DNA of 64,000 bases from assembly GCA_964555685.1 (NCBI GenBank), contig CAZKTO010000002.1, positions 1 through 64,000 of the forward strand. The letters run 5' to 3'. Below, piece by piece: positions 16,548-27,343 of this stretch; position 1 is the first letter of the stretch, and each line of letters opens with the position of its first letter. The DNA comes from CAZKTO01 sp964555685. Lineage in GTDB: Bacteria; Chloroflexota; Dehalococcoidia; SHYB01. The notes under the pieces are model-generated. The model made no database searches. It was not told the origin of the DNA and saw nothing but the letters and a program-made list of their open reading frames with translations. Both the position numbers and the translations under genes were made by a program.

Positions 16548-17780
16548 CTACACGGAGCCCCGCAGCTCCTGGGCGCGGGCGACACGCTCCACGGCCACGA
16601 CCATGGCGGCCTCGCGCAGCGAGAGCTTGTTCGGGGAGGCGCGGGCGTCGGTCGCCTCCCAGGCGGCGGTGATGATCCTCTTCAGCTCCGCGTTGACCCG
16701 CTCCTCGTCCCACCGGTACTGCTGGATGTTCTGGGCCCACTCGAAATAGGAGACGATGACGCCGCCGGCGTTGGCCAGAATGTCCGGGATGACGAGGACG
16801 CCGCGGTCGTTCAAGATGAGGTCGGCCTCCGGGGTCGTCGGGTGGTTGGCACCCTCCAGCACGACGCGCGCCCGGATGCGGGGGGCGTTCTTCTTGTGGA
16901 TGACGCGCTCGACGGCGGCGGGGGCCAGGATGTCGCAGGGCAGCTCCAGGAGCTCCTCGTTGGTCACGGCCTCTGTCCCCGGCGCGCCCTTGACCGAGCC
17001 CGTTTCCTTCGCGTGGGCCATGAGGAGCCCGATGTCCAGGCCCCGAGAGCTGTAGGCGCCGCCGCCAACGTCGCTGACGGCCACCACGCGGACCCCCAGC
17101 CGCGGCAGGAGGCGGGCGAGCCATCCGCCCACCTGCCCGAATCCCTGGACCACCGCCGTCGCGCCGTCCATCTTGATCTTGCGCCGCTGGATGGCCGCCT
17201 CCAGCACGTAGACGGCGCCCCGGCCCGGCGCCGCGTCCCGCCCGTAGGACCCGCCCATCTCCACCGGCTTGCCCGTGACGATGCCCGGCGTGTACCCCAT
17301 GATCTGGCCGAAGGCGTCCATCATCCAGGCCATGGTCTGGCTGTCGGTGCCCATGTCCGGCGCCGGGATATCGCGGTTCACACCCAGGATATGGTGGATG
17401 TTCTGGGTGTAGCGGCGGGTCAGCCGGTTGAGCTCTTGCATCGAGAAGATCGTGGGGTCGCACTGGATGCCGCCCTTGGCGCCGCCGAAGGGGATATCGG
17501 CCAGCGCCGTCTTCCAGGTCATGAGAGCGGCGAGGGCCCGGACCTCGTCGAGATCGGCGTGGGGGTGATAGCGGACGCCCCCCTTGTAGGGGCCCCGGGC
17601 GGCGTTGAACTGGACGCGATAGCCGGTGAAGTTCTTGATCTCGCCGTTGTCCAGGCGCACGGGGACGGCAACCGTCAGCTCCCTCCAGGGCACGCGCAGA
17701 AGCTCACGCATCCCGTGGTCGAGATCGAGGTGATCAGCCGCCCGGTCGAAGAAGGCGGTGACCTCCTGGAAGGCGCTCAC
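16548..17780 (-). CDS. gdhA: Glu/Leu/Phe/Val dehydrogenase (glutamate dehydrogenase)
   Basis: A 410-residue (from GTG) hexameric-type glutamate dehydrogenase catalysing oxidative deamination of glutamate. Substrate-site motifs are ARGPYKGGVRYHP and WKTALADIPFGGAKGGI with the catalytic Lys residues. The NAD(P) fold has VVQGFGQVGGW, and the C-terminal half has LEGANHPTTPEAD and VIPDILANAGGVIVSYFEW. The annotated GTG at 17780 has only AAGGAA at two bases spacing. A better ribosome site, GGAGGACGACC, precedes an in-frame ATA at 17819 that would add 13 residues beginning ATKSRIPPK, so the true start may be there. Confidence 0.95.
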   Translation of the reverse strand: MSAFQEVTAFFDRAADHLDLDHGMRELLRVPWRELTVAVPVRLDNGEIKNFTGYRVQFNAARGPYKGGVRYHPHADLDEVRALAALMTWKTALADIPFGGAKGGIQCDPTIFSMQELNRLTRRYTQNIHHILGVNRDIPAPDMGTDSQTMAWMMDAFGQIMGYTPGIVTGKPVEMGGSYGRDAAPGRGAVYVLEAAIQRRKIKMDGATAVVQGFGQVGGWLARLLPRLGVRVVAVSDVGGGAYSSRGLDIGLLMAHAKETGSVKGAPGTEAVTNEELLELPCDILAPAAVERVIHKKNAPRIRARVVLEGANHPTTPEADLILNDRGVLVIPDILANAGGVIVSYFEWAQNIQQYRWDEERVNAELKRIITAAWEATDARASPNKLSLREAAMVVAVERVARAQELRGSV

Positions 17781-17890
17781 TTCCTTGGACTTCGGCGGAA
17801 TCCTCGATTTCGTCGCTATGGTCGTCCTCCGGCGTGCTCTACAGAGCCGAGCATTGAGATCTAAACCAGGGTGCGGGGGAGCCTCGGACC

Positions 17891-17926
17891 TAACCCCCTG
17901 GCCCCCTTCCCTAAAGAGGAAGGGGG
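17891..17926. repeat. C-rich hairpin repeat, copy 3 (degenerate)
   Basis: TAACCCCCTGG then CCCCCTTCC-ctaaaga-GGAAGGGGG, a 9-bp stem in the gap upstream of glutamate dehydrogenase. It is related to the copies at 6588-6632 and 7588-7623. Confidence 0.75.
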
Positions 17927-18033
17927 TATCGTCCCTCTCCCTTCAGGAGAGGGACAGGAGGGAGAGGTCCAGAGCGCCAGGTCGTTTAGGAACTTATGCA
18001 TTCATCTGTGGTACCTGATTGTGGAAATAGCCG

Positions 18034-18744
18034 TTAGGATGATCCGTTCGCCCTCATGTATCTATCGTACGCCTCCTGTCCCGCGGCGCCCCAGACAGCG
18101 TCCACCACGTCGCAGTTGGTGTAGACCACGCCCGGCCCGCCCTCGTACACCTTTCGCTGCGTGCCGGCCTCCACGGCTAGGCGCACCTCGGCCGCCGGCT
18201 GGGCCTCGGGCCCCACGCGCGCGGCGTCCCGGCAGGCATAGGTGCGGACGGCGGTGTAGCGCTGCGCCTCGGCCGGCGAGCGCAGAATCTCCAGCGCCAC
18301 GACGCCCGGCTGCCGGGCGAAGACGGAGCCGAAGTTGCGCACGTACGGCAGCCAGAGGTCGTGCTTGCCCGGCCCGAAGCCGCTCTTCAGGTGCTGGACG
18401 AAGTTCCGCCGGTCGAGGAAGGGCACGGAGCCGGAGAGGCCCCAGACCATGTCGACGATGCCGAGCTCCGTCCGAACCATCGGCCTGCCGGCGTAGTAGC
18501 CGCCGTCCCGCGAGGGCTTGGCCGCCAGGCGGGAGGCCGGTCCGTGGCGCGACCGCTCGGCGTCGTCCTTGGAGAGCCACGTGCGCAGCGAGATGAACCG
18601 GTTCTCCGCGTCCGCGTCGCGCAGGATACGAAAGGAGACGCCGCCGGGCTCGCGCGCCAGCGCCGCGAGGTAGGTCCGGACGTAGACCCGCCACTCGGCG
18701 AGCCGCCCGGGGACGACCTCGAACTCGATCTGCTCGACGAACAT
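18034..18744 (-). CDS. Double ABM-like (dimeric alpha/beta-barrel) protein, paralogue B
   Basis: A 236-residue cytosolic protein with two similar halves. Residues ~1-100 contain EFEVVPGRLAEWRVYVR..LAALAREPGG; residues ~115-236 repeat the pattern as GFGPGKHDLWLPYVRNFGSVFARQPG. Each half ends in a D-(M/A)-VWG motif. The pattern of PG..xxW..Y.R..L...AR.PG and then FI.LR resembles the antibiotic-biosynthesis-monooxygenase (ABM) ferredoxin-like fold, which I infer. It is the last gene of the minus-strand cassette, 45 nt after its paralogue. An ABM fold could make it a cofactor-free oxygenase or isomerase; function is unproven. Confidence 0.75.
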   Translation of the reverse strand: MFVEQIEFEVVPGRLAEWRVYVRTYLAALAREPGGVSFRILRDADAENRFISLRTWLSKDDAERSRHGPASRLAAKPSRDGGYYAGRPMVRTELGIVDMVWGLSGSVPFLDRRNFVQHLKSGFGPGKHDLWLPYVRNFGSVFARQPGVVALEILRSPAEAQRYTAVRTYACRDAARVGPEAQPAAEVRLAVEAGTQRKVYEGGPGVVYTNCDVVDAVWGAAGQEAYDRYMRANGSS

Positions 18745-18789
18745 GACGAGACCCCTCGGAGAAGCGTCGTGCCAGCCGCCGTCCCGCCG

Positions 18790-19497
18790 TCACACCGGCT
18801 TGAGGGCGCGCATGAACTGGTCGTAGGCCTGCGCCCCGGCGACGCCCCACACGGCGTCGTACAGGGTGCACATGCGGTAGGTGGCGCCGGGCCCGCCCTC
18901 GTAGACCTTGCCCGCCTCGGCCGGCTCGGTAGCCAGCTTCATCTCGGCGGCCGGTTTGAACTCCGGGCCCACCTGGCCGGCCTCCTTGCTGACGAAGACC
19001 CGCAGGGCGATGAAGCGATCGGGATTCGCCAGGGAGCGCAGCATCTCCTCGCAGACGACGCCCGGCTGCCGCGCCATCACCGAAAGGAAGTTGCGCGCGT
19101 AGGGCCGCCACCGCTCCCACTTGCCCGGTCCGACGCCCGCGACGATGTGGTCGGCGTAGATCCCCGGCTGGATGAAGGACGCGGCCTCGTGGCCCCACAC
19201 CATGTCCAGGAGGCTGTACTCCATCCAGACCGCTGGCTTGCCGGCGTAGAACCCGCCATCGCGGGCGGGCTTGCCGGCCAGCGCCAGCTCCGGCGCCTCC
19301 CGGGCGCGCTGGGCGTCCGCCTGGCTCAGCCACGTGCGCAGCGAGATGAACTTGTGCTGCTCGCTCGCAATCCGGAGAACGCGGAAGGAGACGCCGCCAG
19401 GCTGGCGCGCCAGGACCCCCAGATAGTTCCGGAGGTACAGCTCCCACTCGCCGAACTTGCCGGGGACGACCTCGAACTCAACGTGCTGGATATGCAT
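18790..19497 (-). CDS. Double ABM-like protein, paralogue A
   Basis: A 235-residue paralogue of the downstream gene with the same duplicated architecture: EFEVVPGKFGEWELYLRNYL near the start and GVGPGKWERWRPYARNFL from residue ~118. Both halves then have ARQPG, an FI.LR strand, a GG-x-Y-x-G-x-P loop and DMVWG or DAVWG. The two genes arose by tandem duplication after the internal fusion, because each contains both halves. The ATG at 19497 opens MHIQHVEFEVVPGK. It lies 41 nt after the amidohydrolase. Confidence 0.75.
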   Translation of the reverse strand: MHIQHVEFEVVPGKFGEWELYLRNYLGVLARQPGGVSFRVLRIASEQHKFISLRTWLSQADAQRAREAPELALAGKPARDGGFYAGKPAVWMEYSLLDMVWGHEAASFIQPGIYADHIVAGVGPGKWERWRPYARNFLSVMARQPGVVCEEMLRSLANPDRFIALRVFVSKEAGQVGPEFKPAAEMKLATEPAEAGKVYEGGPGATYRMCTLYDAVWGVAGAQAYDQFMRALKPV

Positions 19498-19538
19498 GGT
19501 AGCCTCTCCCCGGCCTCACCCCTGTTTGGATAGCCCCG

Positions 19539-20459
19539 CTACACAACGCCGATGAGCCTGGCAGCCGTGCCCCCCATGAAGCCCGCCACCTCGGCATCCG
19601 TGAACGCGATGCTGTGTCCGGTGGCCTTGGCCAGCATCTCCCGGCCCGACTGCACAAAGGGGGCCAGCGTCCCGCGGAAGCCGCAGTAGTCGGATGAGAA
19701 GATGACCCGTCCCGGCGCCCGGTCCATCATCTCGCGCACCGCCGCGTAGAAGGCCTTGGGGTGCTGCGCGGCCTCGCCGGACCACGCGCCGACCTCCAGG
19801 TAGATGTTCCGTTTGAACTGGGCGATGGCGGCGAAGTCGCGCCAGAGGCCAAAGCCGCTGTGGGCGCAGACGATCTTGAGCTCCGGCAGGCCGGCGGCCA
19901 GCTCCTCGATATAGGTGTAGTGGGTGTACTTGGAGAGAAGGTGGCCGACGCTGGGCCCCGTGTGCATCAGGACCGGCACGCCCAGCTCGATGCACGTCTG
20001 GAAGAACGGATAGAAGGCCCGGTCGTTGGGATACCAGCCGGCGGGCGGGTAGACCTTGACGAGCCGCGCCCCCTGCTCCTTGACGCCCCGCTGGACGATC
20101 TCGATGGCGTTGGGGCGGCGAGGATCGACGCCGCAGCCGAAGAGCAGGCGGCCGGCGTGCCGCTTTACGATGCGATGGCAGAGTTCGTTCAGACGATGGG
20201 GCGGGTACTGGGCCTCGCCCTGAAGGCCGGCCAGGCCCCAATCGAGGCAGAGGACGACGGCCCGGTCGACGCCCGCCGCGTCCATCTCGCGCACCAGCGT
20301 GTCGCCGTCGGGGTCCCAATAGTCGGCGAAGACCTGCCGCTCGACCTGGTCCAGCGTCAGTCCGGCGCCGTGGGCGATGCTCTCCTTGAACCGCTGCCAG
20401 AACCACGCGGGGACGACGCCAGGCTCGCTGAAGACGTGAGTGTGCAGGTCCACCAGCAT
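19539..20459 (-). CDS. Amidohydrolase family protein (TIM-barrel, ACMSD-like)
   Basis: A 306-residue metal-dependent amidohydrolase with intact HxH in VDLHTHVF, a central His in LMHTGPS, another in VCAHSGFGLW and the metal Asp in FSSDYCGFRG. This pattern matches amidohydrolase_2 proteins, which include hydrolases and non-oxidative decarboxylases. It differs from the other four amidohydrolases in the window, which have D-x-H at the first site. The start MLVDLHTHVFSEPG at 20459 is clear. It is 14 nt downstream of the aminotransferase in the cassette. Confidence 0.88.
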   Translation of the reverse strand: MLVDLHTHVFSEPGVVPAWFWQRFKESIAHGAGLTLDQVERQVFADYWDPDGDTLVREMDAAGVDRAVVLCLDWGLAGLQGEAQYPPHRLNELCHRIVKRHAGRLLFGCGVDPRRPNAIEIVQRGVKEQGARLVKVYPPAGWYPNDRAFYPFFQTCIELGVPVLMHTGPSVGHLLSKYTHYTYIEELAAGLPELKIVCAHSGFGLWRDFAAIAQFKRNIYLEVGAWSGEAAQHPKAFYAAVREMMDRAPGRVIFSSDYCGFRGTLAPFVQSGREMLAKATGHSIAFTDAEVAGFMGGTAARLIGVV

Positions 20460-20473
20460 GGCGCGCCGCCGGC

Positions 20474-21877
20474 CTACGTGGCCAGACCGACCTCGTGCAG
20501 CGCGATCTCCATGGCGTCCACGTAGGCGTCCACGTGCTCCTCGGTCATGGCGTAGCTCACGGAGCCGCGGGAGGTCTTCACCTGATGGATGCCGTGCCTG
20601 GTCAGGCTGTCCAGGATGCGCTGGATGGTGGCGTGGTCGCCGATGGCCGCGGTCTCCCAGTTGCGGACGGGCTGGTCCGTCAGGTGGTAGCAGAAGAGCT
20701 GGCCCACGCCCGTGACGTGCATCTTGACGCGCAGGGAGCCGGCCAGGGCCTGGAGCCTGGCGCGCAGGCGGTCGCCCAGCTCGTGGAGGCGGCGGTAGAC
20801 CTCCGGCGTCATGGCCCGCTGCTGGGCCAGGCCCGACACCATCGAGAGGGGGTGCCCGGCGAAGGTGCCGCCGTGGTTGACCCACGGCTGCCGCTTGCGC
20901 GGGTCGAAGACCTCCATGATCTCCTCGCTCCCGCCGATGCAGCCGATGGGCATGCCGCCGCCGACGACCTTGCCGCAGCAGGTCATGTCCGGCGTGACGC
21001 CATAGTGCTCCTGGGCGCCGCCCGCGGCGATGCCGAGGCTGATCATCTCGTCAAAGATCAGGGGGATGCCGTAGGTCTTGGTGATCTCCCGCAGGAAGCC
21101 CAGGTAGCCATCGCGGGGCGGGATCATGCCGGCCGCGCCCATGACGGGCTCCACGATGACGGCCGCCAGGTCCTTCTTGTGCCTCTCGATGGCCGCCTGG
21201 GTGAAGCTGCGGTTGTTGAAGGAGAGGAGCACCGTGTGCTGGAGCGTCTCCGGGAGGATGCCGATGGCGCCCTGCTTGACCGGGTCCTCGCCGCCCGTGG
21301 CCACACCCGAGGACATGATGCCCAGGCTGGTGGAGAGATCGTCGTTGGTGCCATGAAAGCCGCCGATCATCTTGGCGACCTTCTTGCGGCCGGTGTAGGC
21401 GCGAGCAGCCCGGATGGCGAACATGGTCGCCTCCGTGCCGGAGCAGCAGAACCGGACCTTCTGGAAGGACGGGACGCGGCGGCAGAGCTCCTCCGCCAGG
21501 TCCGTCTCGGTCTCGTTGTGGGCGGTGAAGAAGGTGCCCTTCTCGACCTGGCGAGCGATGGCGTCGCGGATGGCGGGGTAGTTGTGCCCCATAGCGAGAG
21601 CGAAGCTGGAGTTGATGAAGTCGATGTAACGGTTGCCGTCCACATCCCAGACGTAGGGGCCGTCGCCCCGGTCGATGAAGATGGGGTAGTCCTTCATCAT
21701 CCAGCCGCCGCGGGTGCCGCCGCCGGCGAAGTAGCGGTCGGCCCGCTCGAACGCGGCCTTGGAGCCGGGGGTCGGCCCCGGCGCGCGGACGACGGACTGG
21801 GTCTTGGTCCGTCGCTGGGCCGGCCGGGCGCCCCGGCCTGCCGGGGTGCGCTGCGCCGTCTGCCGCTTCTCCTGCAT
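20474..21877 (-). CDS. Class III PLP-dependent aminotransferase (glutamate-1-semialdehyde aminomutase-like)
   Basis: A 467-residue PLP enzyme. The N-terminal ~35 residues are a basic Gln/Arg-rich extension; then RADRYFAGGGTRGG..YPIFIDRGDGPYVWDVDGN and a family-typical NSSFALAMGHNYP. PLP contacts are CCSGTEATMFAIR, VIVEPVMGAAGMIPP and LIFDEMISL; the Schiff-base Lys303 is in CCGKVVGGGMPIGCIGG. These resemble glutamate-1-semialdehyde 2,1-aminomutase. The catabolic neighbours and non-heme context make a substrate-specific amine transaminase more likely than haem synthesis. The ATG at 21877 follows GGAGGAAAGG. Confidence 0.9.
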   Translation of the reverse strand: MQEKRQTAQRTPAGRGARPAQRRTKTQSVVRAPGPTPGSKAAFERADRYFAGGGTRGGWMMKDYPIFIDRGDGPYVWDVDGNRYIDFINSSFALAMGHNYPAIRDAIARQVEKGTFFTAHNETETDLAEELCRRVPSFQKVRFCCSGTEATMFAIRAARAYTGRKKVAKMIGGFHGTNDDLSTSLGIMSSGVATGGEDPVKQGAIGILPETLQHTVLLSFNNRSFTQAAIERHKKDLAAVIVEPVMGAAGMIPPRDGYLGFLREITKTYGIPLIFDEMISLGIAAGGAQEHYGVTPDMTCCGKVVGGGMPIGCIGGSEEIMEVFDPRKRQPWVNHGGTFAGHPLSMVSGLAQQRAMTPEVYRRLHELGDRLRARLQALAGSLRVKMHVTGVGQLFCYHLTDQPVRNWETAAIGDHATIQRILDSLTRHGIHQVKTSRGSVSYAMTEEHVDAYVDAMEIALHEVGLAT

Positions 21878-21879
21878 GG

Positions 21880-22804
21880 CTATCCTTTCCTCCCCAGGGC
21901 GCGGAGGGCGTCCTGAAACCCCTCGATGGCGTCGCCGGTGACGCTGCGGGCCGAGAGGATGGGGAGCTGGAGGCCGGCGGCGCGCCACGCCTCCAGCTGC
22001 TCCAGGCAGCGCTTCCGGGGACCGCAGATGAAGAGCTGGTCCACCAACTCGTCCGAGACAGCGGCCAGCGCCCCCGCCTCGTCCTTCCGGTCCCATGCCT
22101 GGGCGGCCCGCTGGGCCTGCTCCCCGTACCCAAACTCGGCGGCTTGGTTCCGGTAGAACTCCATCCGGTAGTAGAAGGCGATCATCCTGCGCGCCGACTC
22201 CCGGGCCGCCGCCAGATCGTCCGAGGCGCAGACCCCCAGCATCGAGGTGATCTGCACATTCCGGCGCCCGTCGGTCCGCTTGCGCTCGCCTTCGCGCACC
22301 GCCCGCACCGCGTCCGGGAAGCGCTGGAGCGGGACCATGTTCAGCATGACGCCGTCGGCGATCTCGCCCGCCAGACGCGCCATCCCCTGGCGCAGCGCGC
22401 CCATAGATGGGCGGCAGCGGCCCCGCCGCCGTCTGCTGCCGCATGGCCTGCACGTAGCTCCGGACCGTGGGGATGGGCCGCCCCATCTCGATGCCGCGCG
22501 GCGCGTTGATCATGCGGTGGCTGACGCCCAGGCCCAGGATGAAACGCCCGCCCGAGAGCTCCTGGATGATGGAGGCCGCGCCCGCCGCCAGCGCCGGGTG
22601 GCGGTAGTAGACGTTGGAGATGGAGGTGCCGATGGTCGCGCGCTGGGTCGCGAGGGCGGCGGCCAGCGACACCGCCAGGCTATCGGTGACGGCCTCGGTG
22701 GCGAAGAGGCCGGTGAAACCGGCGGCCTCGGCGGCGCGGGCCCAGCCGGCGACCTCGCGCATGCGTCCAGGACGCGCGGGCAGGGTAATGGCTAGGTCTG
22801 GCAA
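21880..22804 (-). pseudogene. LLM-class flavin-dependent oxidoreductase, frameshifted
   Basis: A luciferase-like oxidoreductase split by one frameshift. The 5' part (22804 to ~22405) encodes PDLAITLPARPGRM, GFTGLFATEAVTDS and ELSGGRFILGLGVSH and ends PLPPIYG; the 3' part (22404 to 21880) resumes as MGALRQGMARLAGEIADGVML. Joined, they give a normal ~308-residue LLM protein. The break is at TATGGG (22402-22408), where TATATGGG would restore the frame, that is, loss of one AT pair. The proposed start is TTG at 22804 with GGAGG upstream. It could be an assembly or sequencing error rather than a dead gene. It lies 2 nt upstream of the aminotransferase. Confidence 0.8.
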
Positions 22805-22852
22805 TGGCGCCTCCGCAGCGTGGCGAATCGCGCCTATCATAAGCGAAGGGTC

Positions 22853-22952
22853 AAGGAACAGGGAACGGGGAACAGGGGACAGGAGACTGGCTCCAAACCC
22901 GGACTGCTAGTCCCTAGGTCCTCGCTCCTTGTCCCTCGTTCCTTGTTCCTGT
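22853..22952. repeat. Imperfect inverted repeat of GGAACA-type motifs
   Basis: The left arm (22853-22885) consists of AAGGAACAGGGAACGGGG-type units; the right arm (22924-22952) is its approximate reverse complement (CTCCTTGTCCC..GTTCC..TTCCT). A small GGACT-gct-AGTCC palindrome lies between. It occupies the divergent promoter region between the frameshifted LLM gene and the flavin reductase. Confidence 0.65.
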
Positions 22953-23000
22953 ATCATGGCGCCGTTTTGCGAGGCGCGCCGACCCCGGAAAGGAGCGACC

Positions 23001-23492
23001 ATGAGCCCTGCGGCCACCAAGGACCTGTTCCGCAAGACCTGGGGCCTGTTCCCCACCGGCGTCACCATCGTCACCTTCTACACGGGAGCCGGGGCCATTC
23101 ATGGGCTCACGGCCAACTCGGTCTGCTCCGTATCGCTGGAGCCGTTCCTCGTGCTCGTCTGCGTCGACCACAAGGCGCGCAGCTTCCCCATGCTGAGCAA
23201 GCAGGACCGCTTCGTCATGAACTTCCTCGCGCAAGGACAGCGGGAGGCGTGCACTTTCTTCGCCCGGAGCGACACGGAGGGGTCAGGCCCGTATACGTTC
23301 ACCAAGAGCGCCCGCGGCTATCCGGTCCTGGATGGGTGCGTCGCCTACATGGAATGCTCGATCCAGGCCAAGCACCGGGCCGGCGACCACACCATCTTCG
23401 TGGGCGAGGTGAAGGAGATCGAGCTCCTGGGCGGAGAGCCGCTCGTCTTCTACCAGGGCAAGTTCACGAAGGTCGTGCCACCGGCCGCGTAG
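23001..23492 (+). CDS. Flavin reductase family protein (HpaC-like)
   Basis: A 163-residue split-barrel FMN-binding protein, probably an NAD(P)H:FMN oxidoreductase supplying reduced flavin. Family motifs are FPTGVTIVTFY, GLTANSVCSVSLEPFLVLVCVD and RFVMNFLAQGQ (the 'F.vn.L...Q' segment); later DHTIFVGEVKEIEL and PLVFYQGKF complete the domain. The ATG at 23001 follows AAAGGAG. It is divergent from the LLM-led cassette, so it could be the reductase component of a two-component monooxygenase with that LLM or others in the genome. Length is typical. Confidence 0.9.
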   Translation: MSPAATKDLFRKTWGLFPTGVTIVTFYTGAGAIHGLTANSVCSVSLEPFLVLVCVDHKARSFPMLSKQDRFVMNFLAQGQREACTFFARSDTEGSGPYTFTKSARGYPVLDGCVAYMECSIQAKHRAGDHTIFVGEVKEIELLGGEPLVFYQGKFTKVVPPAA

Positions 23493-23505
23493 GGCGAGGA
23501 CACGC

Positions 23506-26255
<2,750 letters not shown>

Positions 26256-26344
26256 GGGACGCGCTCCTGGAGCTAGATTCGCCTCCAGCTAGGCAAAGGG
26301 CCGGCGCCGCTCCTCACCCAGAGCGGGTCGTGCCGCGAACGGCC

Positions 26345-26369
26345 AAAAAAAGAGGGCCCAAAGGCCCTC
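26345..26369 (-). terminator. Intrinsic terminator of the C26 hydrolase gene
   Basis: On the minus strand GAGGGCC-tttg-GGCCCTC is followed directly by seven Ts (plus-strand A-run 26345-26351). The 7-bp GC stem plus U-tract is a textbook Rho-independent terminator, 54 nt after the stop at 26423 and ahead of gyrA. Confidence 0.88.
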
Positions 26370-26422
26370 ACCTGTCTCCTGCGTTCGCCGTGGCGCATCG
26401 GCGCCAACACCTTCCGGACCGG

Positions 26423-27121
26423 TCACCGCCCCGCTCGGGTCGTCTTTGCTGCCTCGACGAGCGCCTTGAAGAGCCTCTGGAAGCTGGACGAGAGCTCCTC
26501 GCGGCGCTCCGGGTGCCACTGCACCCCTATGACCCATCGGTGCCGGTCCCTGGGGCTGTCGATCGCTTCCAGTATACCATCTTTCAGGGAGAAAGCCGAG
26601 ACGAGCAGCCCCGGCGCCTTCTGCGCCAGGGCGAGGCCCTGGTGATGCCGGCTGTTGACCTTCATGAAGCCGCCGAAGCCCAGGACCGGCACCAGGCGCG
26701 AGCCCGGTGGCACGAAGACCTCGTGGACGGCCGACTTCCCGTCGTCCGAGGCCCGGTGCTTCGGAATGTCCTGGATGAGGGAGCCGCCCATGGCCACGTT
26801 CAGCGCCTGCATCCCGCGGCAGATGCCCAGGATGGGCAGGTCCCGCTCCAGCGCCGCGCGGACGAGCGGCAGCTCGGCCCGGTCGCGCTCGGGCTCGACC
26901 TCGAGGCCCGCCTTGGGATCGAGCTGCTGGCCGTACTGCTCGGGACCCACGTCGGCCCCGCCGGTGAGCAGCAGGCCGTCCACCTCGCCGAGGAGCGCGG
27001 GGATGTCCAGGCCGTCCGCCATCGGCACGACGCGCGGCTCGCCGCCGGCGTCGCGCACGCACTCGGCGTACCGCTCGACGCGGTGCCCGGCGCCCTGGGT
27101 GACGGCGATGATGGGGGGCAT
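26423..27121 (-). CDS. Gamma-glutamyl-gamma-aminobutyrate hydrolase family protein (class I GATase, peptidase C26)
   Basis: A 232-residue class I glutamine amidotransferase-like hydrolase of the PuuD type. The catalytic Cys is in ILGICRGMQALNVAMGG, the His in VQWHPER, and LLLTGGADVGPEQYG is the characteristic substrate loop; VNSRHHQGL is the internal conserved motif. The start MPPIIAVTQGAGH at 27121 matches the family, whereas the longer open frame to 27235 reads through a repeat. PuuD enzymes release GABA from gamma-glutamyl-GABA in putrescine breakdown; the exact gamma-glutamyl substrate here is unknown. It ends in a clean terminator. Confidence 0.9.
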   Translation of the reverse strand: MPPIIAVTQGAGHRVERYAECVRDAGGEPRVVPMADGLDIPALLGEVDGLLLTGGADVGPEQYGQQLDPKAGLEVEPERDRAELPLVRAALERDLPILGICRGMQALNVAMGGSLIQDIPKHRASDDGKSAVHEVFVPPGSRLVPVLGFGGFMKVNSRHHQGLALAQKAPGLLVSAFSLKDGILEAIDSPRDRHRWVIGVQWHPERREELSSSFQRLFKALVEAAKTTRAGR

Positions 27122-27343
27122 GAGCCCTAACCCCCGGCCCCCTTCGGAAGACTCAGGGCAGGCTCTTCCCTGAAGGGAAGGGGAGAATGGCGGGAACTGG
27201 GCCGCCGTGAAAACCGGCTCATCAACGTGCTCCAACGGTGCGCCCCTCTCGCTCTAGGAGAGGGGACGGGGATGAGGGCCACACGCTCAACGGGGCGCTC
27301 GCGGCCCTGGGCAACGGCGATGATGGGCCGGGCGCTCAACCCC

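Noticed and set aside
20474..22840. A single fused LLM-aminotransferase protein of 788 residues
   Set aside because: The apparent fusion arises because the LLM gene is frameshifted at ~22405; the aminotransferase has its own ribosome site and start at 21877.
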